A stretch of 64,000 nt of DNA from Amylostereum areolatum (taxonomy: Eukaryota > Basidiomycota > Agaricomycetes > Russulales > Stereaceae): NCBI GenBank assembly GCA_012932865.1, contig SAXG01000011.1, positions 310,001-374,000 on the forward strand, written 5' to 3'. The notes under the pieces were generated by a model, which saw only the letters and a program-made list of their open reading frames with translations, did no database searches and was not told the origin of the DNA. Below, one piece after another: positions 60,282 through 64,000 of the stretch. Position numbers and translations under genes: made by a program. Each line of letters begins with the position of its first letter. Position 1 is the first letter of the stretch.

Positions 60282-63200
60282 CTACAGTGTCGCCGCCAGT
60301 GCGGCCAGCACCTTCTCCGCATCCGCTCGATCCACCCTCCATTTTGCATCCGTGCCCTTCGTACCCGTCGAGCAGGTTTCCGCGTCGCCCATCTCGTTGA
60401 GTCTCCTCAACAGCCGTTCGTCCCTCCCCAGCGCAAACACGAAGTCGACGTCTCCAACTGTGTCTGCCTCCAGCGTCTCTGGCGCGACCCAAGCAGCACG
60501 GGCGGCGAGAGGAGAGGACGTCGGTCCTCCAGAATGCAAAATTGCCCCAACGGCAGTGGAACGGGATATGTAATTGGGCAGGACGAGGAAGGAGGTTTCG
60601 CCGGGAATGATGCGCAAGCCGTAGCGGTCGCCAATGCTGTCGTGCAAGATGGGATGATTATCAGAGCACGTAGGGCGGAATCCGACAATGACGTACCTGT
60701 CGAAGATATGGTTTTGAGCTTCGGCCGCCTGTCTTCTGGCCCATAGAAAGTCGGTGGTGTCCACCTTCTTGCCGGTGTAGAACCGCCAGACGACGGACGC
60801 TTCACGCTCCTCGACGAACGACCCTGGGGTACGTTCCGTGAACTGCGACATATCACAGGTCAGGACGGAAAGACAGAACGTAGAATCAAATATAGTCTAC
60901 TCACGTAGTTCAGGATCTCTAAGCAGGCACTCTTCCACGTCAAGTTAAAGTTGGCAACCATGCTGATCCAGTCAGGCGATCCTCCGGATTTACCAGGGGG
61001 CGTCTTGATGAAACATCCGTTCTCCGCACTAAGTACGATATACCATGTGAGCATACCGTGTAAGCTTGGGAGAGTTGAAAGCTACTTACACCAGCCCAAC
61101 TTTCGGTACAGCCTTAGACACCAGATCCAGCGCCTTGACTGACAACCCGCTCAACAACCACACCTCGTTCCTCGGATGTTCCGACAGCTTTTTCACCGAA
61201 TGGAGAACATCCACGGGTGCCTCGAACTTGCCCTCCTTCTGTCGCTCTCGCGCCAAGAGTGGGTCGCGCTCCCATAGTGTGTCCTCGAAATCGATGAAAA
61301 GCACGCGACGGTGAGAGTGTCTGTACCGCGGAAGCACGCGTGGGAGGTCGAGCGCGGTGACGTGTGCGTCGCCTTGCATGTGTTCAATGTTGGTGCGAAT
61401 GCAGCGCATGAGGAAGGAGGCTGGCGAAGGCTTGGGCCGTCTGGGTTACAACGTGGTTGTGCAGGTCCTGCGACGAGCGAAGGTAAGCAAAGGTCGCAGC
61501 ATATCCAGGAAGGTAACCTACCTCCCATCTGGAAAACGCCTCCTCGTCGTCCATGGTCAAAGCTTGATTGATCGCCTTGGCGGTATTGCGAGTATCCCAT
61601 GGGTTGACGGCAATGCACGACCTAAAGCCGCTGTAGCTGTATGTTCCTGTGAACTAAAAAATGGTACGTAAGGAGGTGCTCCGATAGAGGGATGTATGGG
61701 ACCAACGTACCTCACTGAGAATTAGTGGACGATGTCTCTCCTCCTGGCACTCGACGAACTCGTGCGTGCGCAAGGCCATACCCTCCCGCATACTTGTCAC
61801 TAAAAATGCGTCCGCGATGGTCAGCAGGGCAAGATACTGGCTAAAGCTAAGGTCTTCCGTGTGCAAAAACACAACCGGCTGGTAGGTCAATGTTGAGAAC
61901 CTAGAGTTGAGGCGGGCGACCACGTCCGAGACGCCTCCGTGAAGCTCATTCTCCTCGGTCGTTTGTAGGGCAACCTGAATAAGGACCACCTTCCCTTGGT
62001 GTTCTGGATGCTTCTCCAAGAAGGCCTCGAAGGCTAGCAGTTTATGACGTACGCCCTGGACCTCGTCGAGCTTGTCGCGGCCAACCACCAATCTAAGCCC
62101 TTTATAGCGTTCTTTGAGGGTCTGTACCCAGTGTGCGACGTCCGGTTCGCGCCTGTAAGTACATAAGAATAAACTCCTTCAATAGGCATAGAACTCGAAC
62201 GTACTTCTTCTCCGTCAAGGCTTTGACGTCAATACCCATGGGAAACACCGCAACATCCACAAAGTGTTCATCCACCTGGATCCCTTTTGGTAGCGCTTCG
62301 AGGGCAAGAATGCGGGAAACAGTTTGTCGAAAATGCCGAGCATAATTGGCGGTTTGAAATCCAACAAGGTCGGCGGAGAGCAATCCGCGGAGGAGAGGTT
62401 CGCGGACGGCGAGGCAACGGAAGATCTCGGAGGAAGGGAAGGCGACGTGCATGAAGAAGCCGATGATAGCATTTGGAAGCTTGGCGCGAAGCATAGAGGG
62501 GAGGAGCATAAGGTGGTAGTCGTTGACCCAAACTGCACGGGTATTAGAATCAACGTAACCAGGAGGTGGTCGTATGAGGGTACTCACTGATGTCCCCGTC
62601 CTGGTGGCTGGAGACGATCGCATCCGCAAAACGTTGGTTGACAGCCACGTACTGCTTGAAAGCGCTGGATTCGTAGAAATATTTTGTTTTGGGAGCGTCT
62701 GGGACGGCATAGTGAAGACATGGCCACAAGACCTGGTGGCAGAACTCGTCGTAGTATTTTGTGAATTCATCATCAGGAATCCATATGGGAAGGCTGTCGC
62801 ATTCCTCCGCCATACGTCTGTCGATGTTGCGGCGAAGATGGTCTTTAAAATTGTCCGTGTTCCCGCCGAGGGTACCGACCCAGAGCTTGCGTTGCAGACG
62901 GTTGTCGATGGATTGTACGGCATTATGAAGACCTCCGTTGCAGTGTGGATTGTGGTCGATATGATATTGACGACCTAGAGGAGAATCGGAATGGGGCCGG
63001 CGAGCGGCGGAGCGGGAGTGCTTGCGCTGAATACGATGTGGGATGTGGGTTGGATGCGGATAATCATCCTGTGCGCGACGACGGGCTGAAGCTGGGGACA
63101 GATTGTCCGTGAAGAATGGGTTGGCGGTGGCCTTTCCATTCGTGATCTGGGAGAGATTTCCGAAAAGAGTGCTGCTCTCTATACCCGGGGTCACAGATGG

Positions 63201-63480
63201 CGTTGCTGAACGAGACTGCAGTTCGCGTTGGTGACCGAGCCTATCCTACAAGATCCTAAATACGCACTTTGTCTTTGAGGTCGTCCACGATGCTCTTCAG
63301 AGGTCCTTGAGCCTTAGGTCGCCGAGGTTCCATGGGCTTGGGCATGTTGATGCTGGATGGTCCAGGCAGTTGGGGAACAGCATGAAGTTCGGGAGTCGAC
63401 GGGTGCGATTCCCCCAGGATCGCAGTGTTGGGAAGGAAAAGCGACGCAATAACGACTCTGTGGTTCTTGAGCGAAGCCAT
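60282..63480 (-). CDS. Trehalose-phosphate synthase complex subunit (GT20 + HAD domain)
   Basis: Cytosolic subunit of the trehalose synthase complex. It starts MASLKNHRVVIASLFLPNTA, with a Ser-rich linker. The GT20 domain runs HNPHCNGGLHNAVQSIDNR, KLWVGTLGGNTDNF, WVNDYHLMLLPSMLRAKLP, IIGFFMHVAFPSSEIFRCL, SADLVGFQTANYARHFRQTV, LRLVVGRDKLDEVQGVRHKL and TSMREGMALRTHEFVECQ. The C-terminal phosphatase-like domain has FIDFEDTLWERDPLLAR as motif I, FTERTPGSFVEEREASVVW and GDRYGLRIIPGETSFLVLP, ending LAALAATL. Motif I is D-x-E rather than the active D-x-D, so a regulatory TPS3/TSL1-like role is more likely than active Tps2 phosphatase. Several introns; one single-base shift near 61419 (between QAFAS and FLMRCIRTN). 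Confidence 0.88.
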
Positions 63481-63793
63481 CTTCGCGTAACCGGGGAGAG
63501 TAGGGCGAACGGAGAGGGGATGAGGTTAGGATGTGTGTCGGAGGAAAGATTTGAGCGCTTTTGAAGCCGGTCATTGCATGAGAAAGTCGGCTTCGCGCCC
63601 AAGTCAGCGTGAGTACAGGTTGTCCTCTCAGTTTCAATCCCCACAGAGTCCTCGATGGACGGCGACGAGCGCGGGTTATGTAAGCAGTATTCATTTTCGT
63701 CGTCGCGCCAAGTCATCCTCGACTCCTTGTTTCCTCTCACCACGTCCTTCTCTTCTCCCCGTCCTTCACCTGGCCATAACCCCTCATCTGTAA
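63481..63793. other. Divergent promoter region
   Basis: Upstream of the TPS gene and of the possible gene beginning at 63794. Confidence 0.35.
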
Positions 63794-64000
63794 TGGGCGA
63801 CTCCGACGTACCGAGATTTGGACGGCGCGTCAGGGTTTCCGTGGATGTACGAAGGGTTGGGTATGGACTCTCCCTTCGACACTCTCATGTGGGCATCATC
63901 CAGAGTCTGGACCATGGTGCGTGTTCTATTCACTTACCGCCCACCTGCCCTCGCGACAGCATTCAGGATTTGCACATGCTCCGGCGCCCCTCTTGTTGTC
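63794..64000 (+). CDS. Possible first exon of a gene cut by the window edge
   Basis: ATG at 63794 gives MGDSDVPRFGRRVRVSVDVR and runs to a GTGCGT donor near 63918. A second exon may begin after the AG near 63966. The protein is not recognised. Support is only the open frame, the donor and the divergent position to the TPS gene. Confidence 0.3.

Overview
The window is nuclear DNA from a filamentous basidiomycete, very probably an agaricomycete and perhaps a polypore. The evidence is short phase-conserved spliceosomal introns (about 45-65 nt), agaricomycete-style cytochrome P450 paralogues, etherase-like GST and DUF3455 genes, and above all STE3-type pheromone receptors lying beside tiny CaaX-terminated pheromone precursors. 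I read it as a B (P/R) mating-type region with its flanks.

Left flank (0-13 kb): a hypothetical minus-strand gene; a membrane/coiled-coil protein gene; a cytochrome P450; a two-finger zinc-finger gene; a decayed copy of a conserved Arg/Gly-rich gene; and a second, intact P450 of the same group.

Mating-type core (13.8-43.7 kb): three receptor/pheromone units. Unit 1 is receptor 13874-15377 (-) with precursors at 16391-16555 (-) and 17580-17732 (+). Unit 2 is precursor 33191-33364 (+) and receptor 34561-36182 (+). Unit 3 is precursor 41236-41370 (-) and receptor 42247-43707 (+). A fifth CaaX precursor, 52932-53075 (-), has no receptor next to it. Between units 1 and 2 lie a third P450, a GC-rich microsatellite-laden stretch (20.7-29.4 kb), an ALYREF/Yra1-type mRNA-export gene and, at 25294-25889, a secreted precursor whose four Kex2-flanked peptide repeats each sit on their own phase-0 mini-exon. 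An alpha/beta-hydrolase lies between units 2 and 3.

Right flank (44-64 kb): a DUF3455 protein, an etherase-type GST, a P450 relic, two P450s of a second family, CCR4-NOT subunit 11, a trehalose-phosphate synthase complex subunit (GT20 plus degenerate HAD domain), and the start of one more possible gene.

Working model (inference): lipidated pheromones from the small precursors act on non-self STE3 receptors to drive B-regulated dikaryon development, while the Kex2-repeat precursor would release short Trp-flanked peptides through the secretory pathway. Many conserved genes are broken by single-base, mostly +1, shifts while their protein similarity continues in the next frame. I suspect insertion-biased sequence error rather than true gene death, so exon boundaries near those points are approximate.
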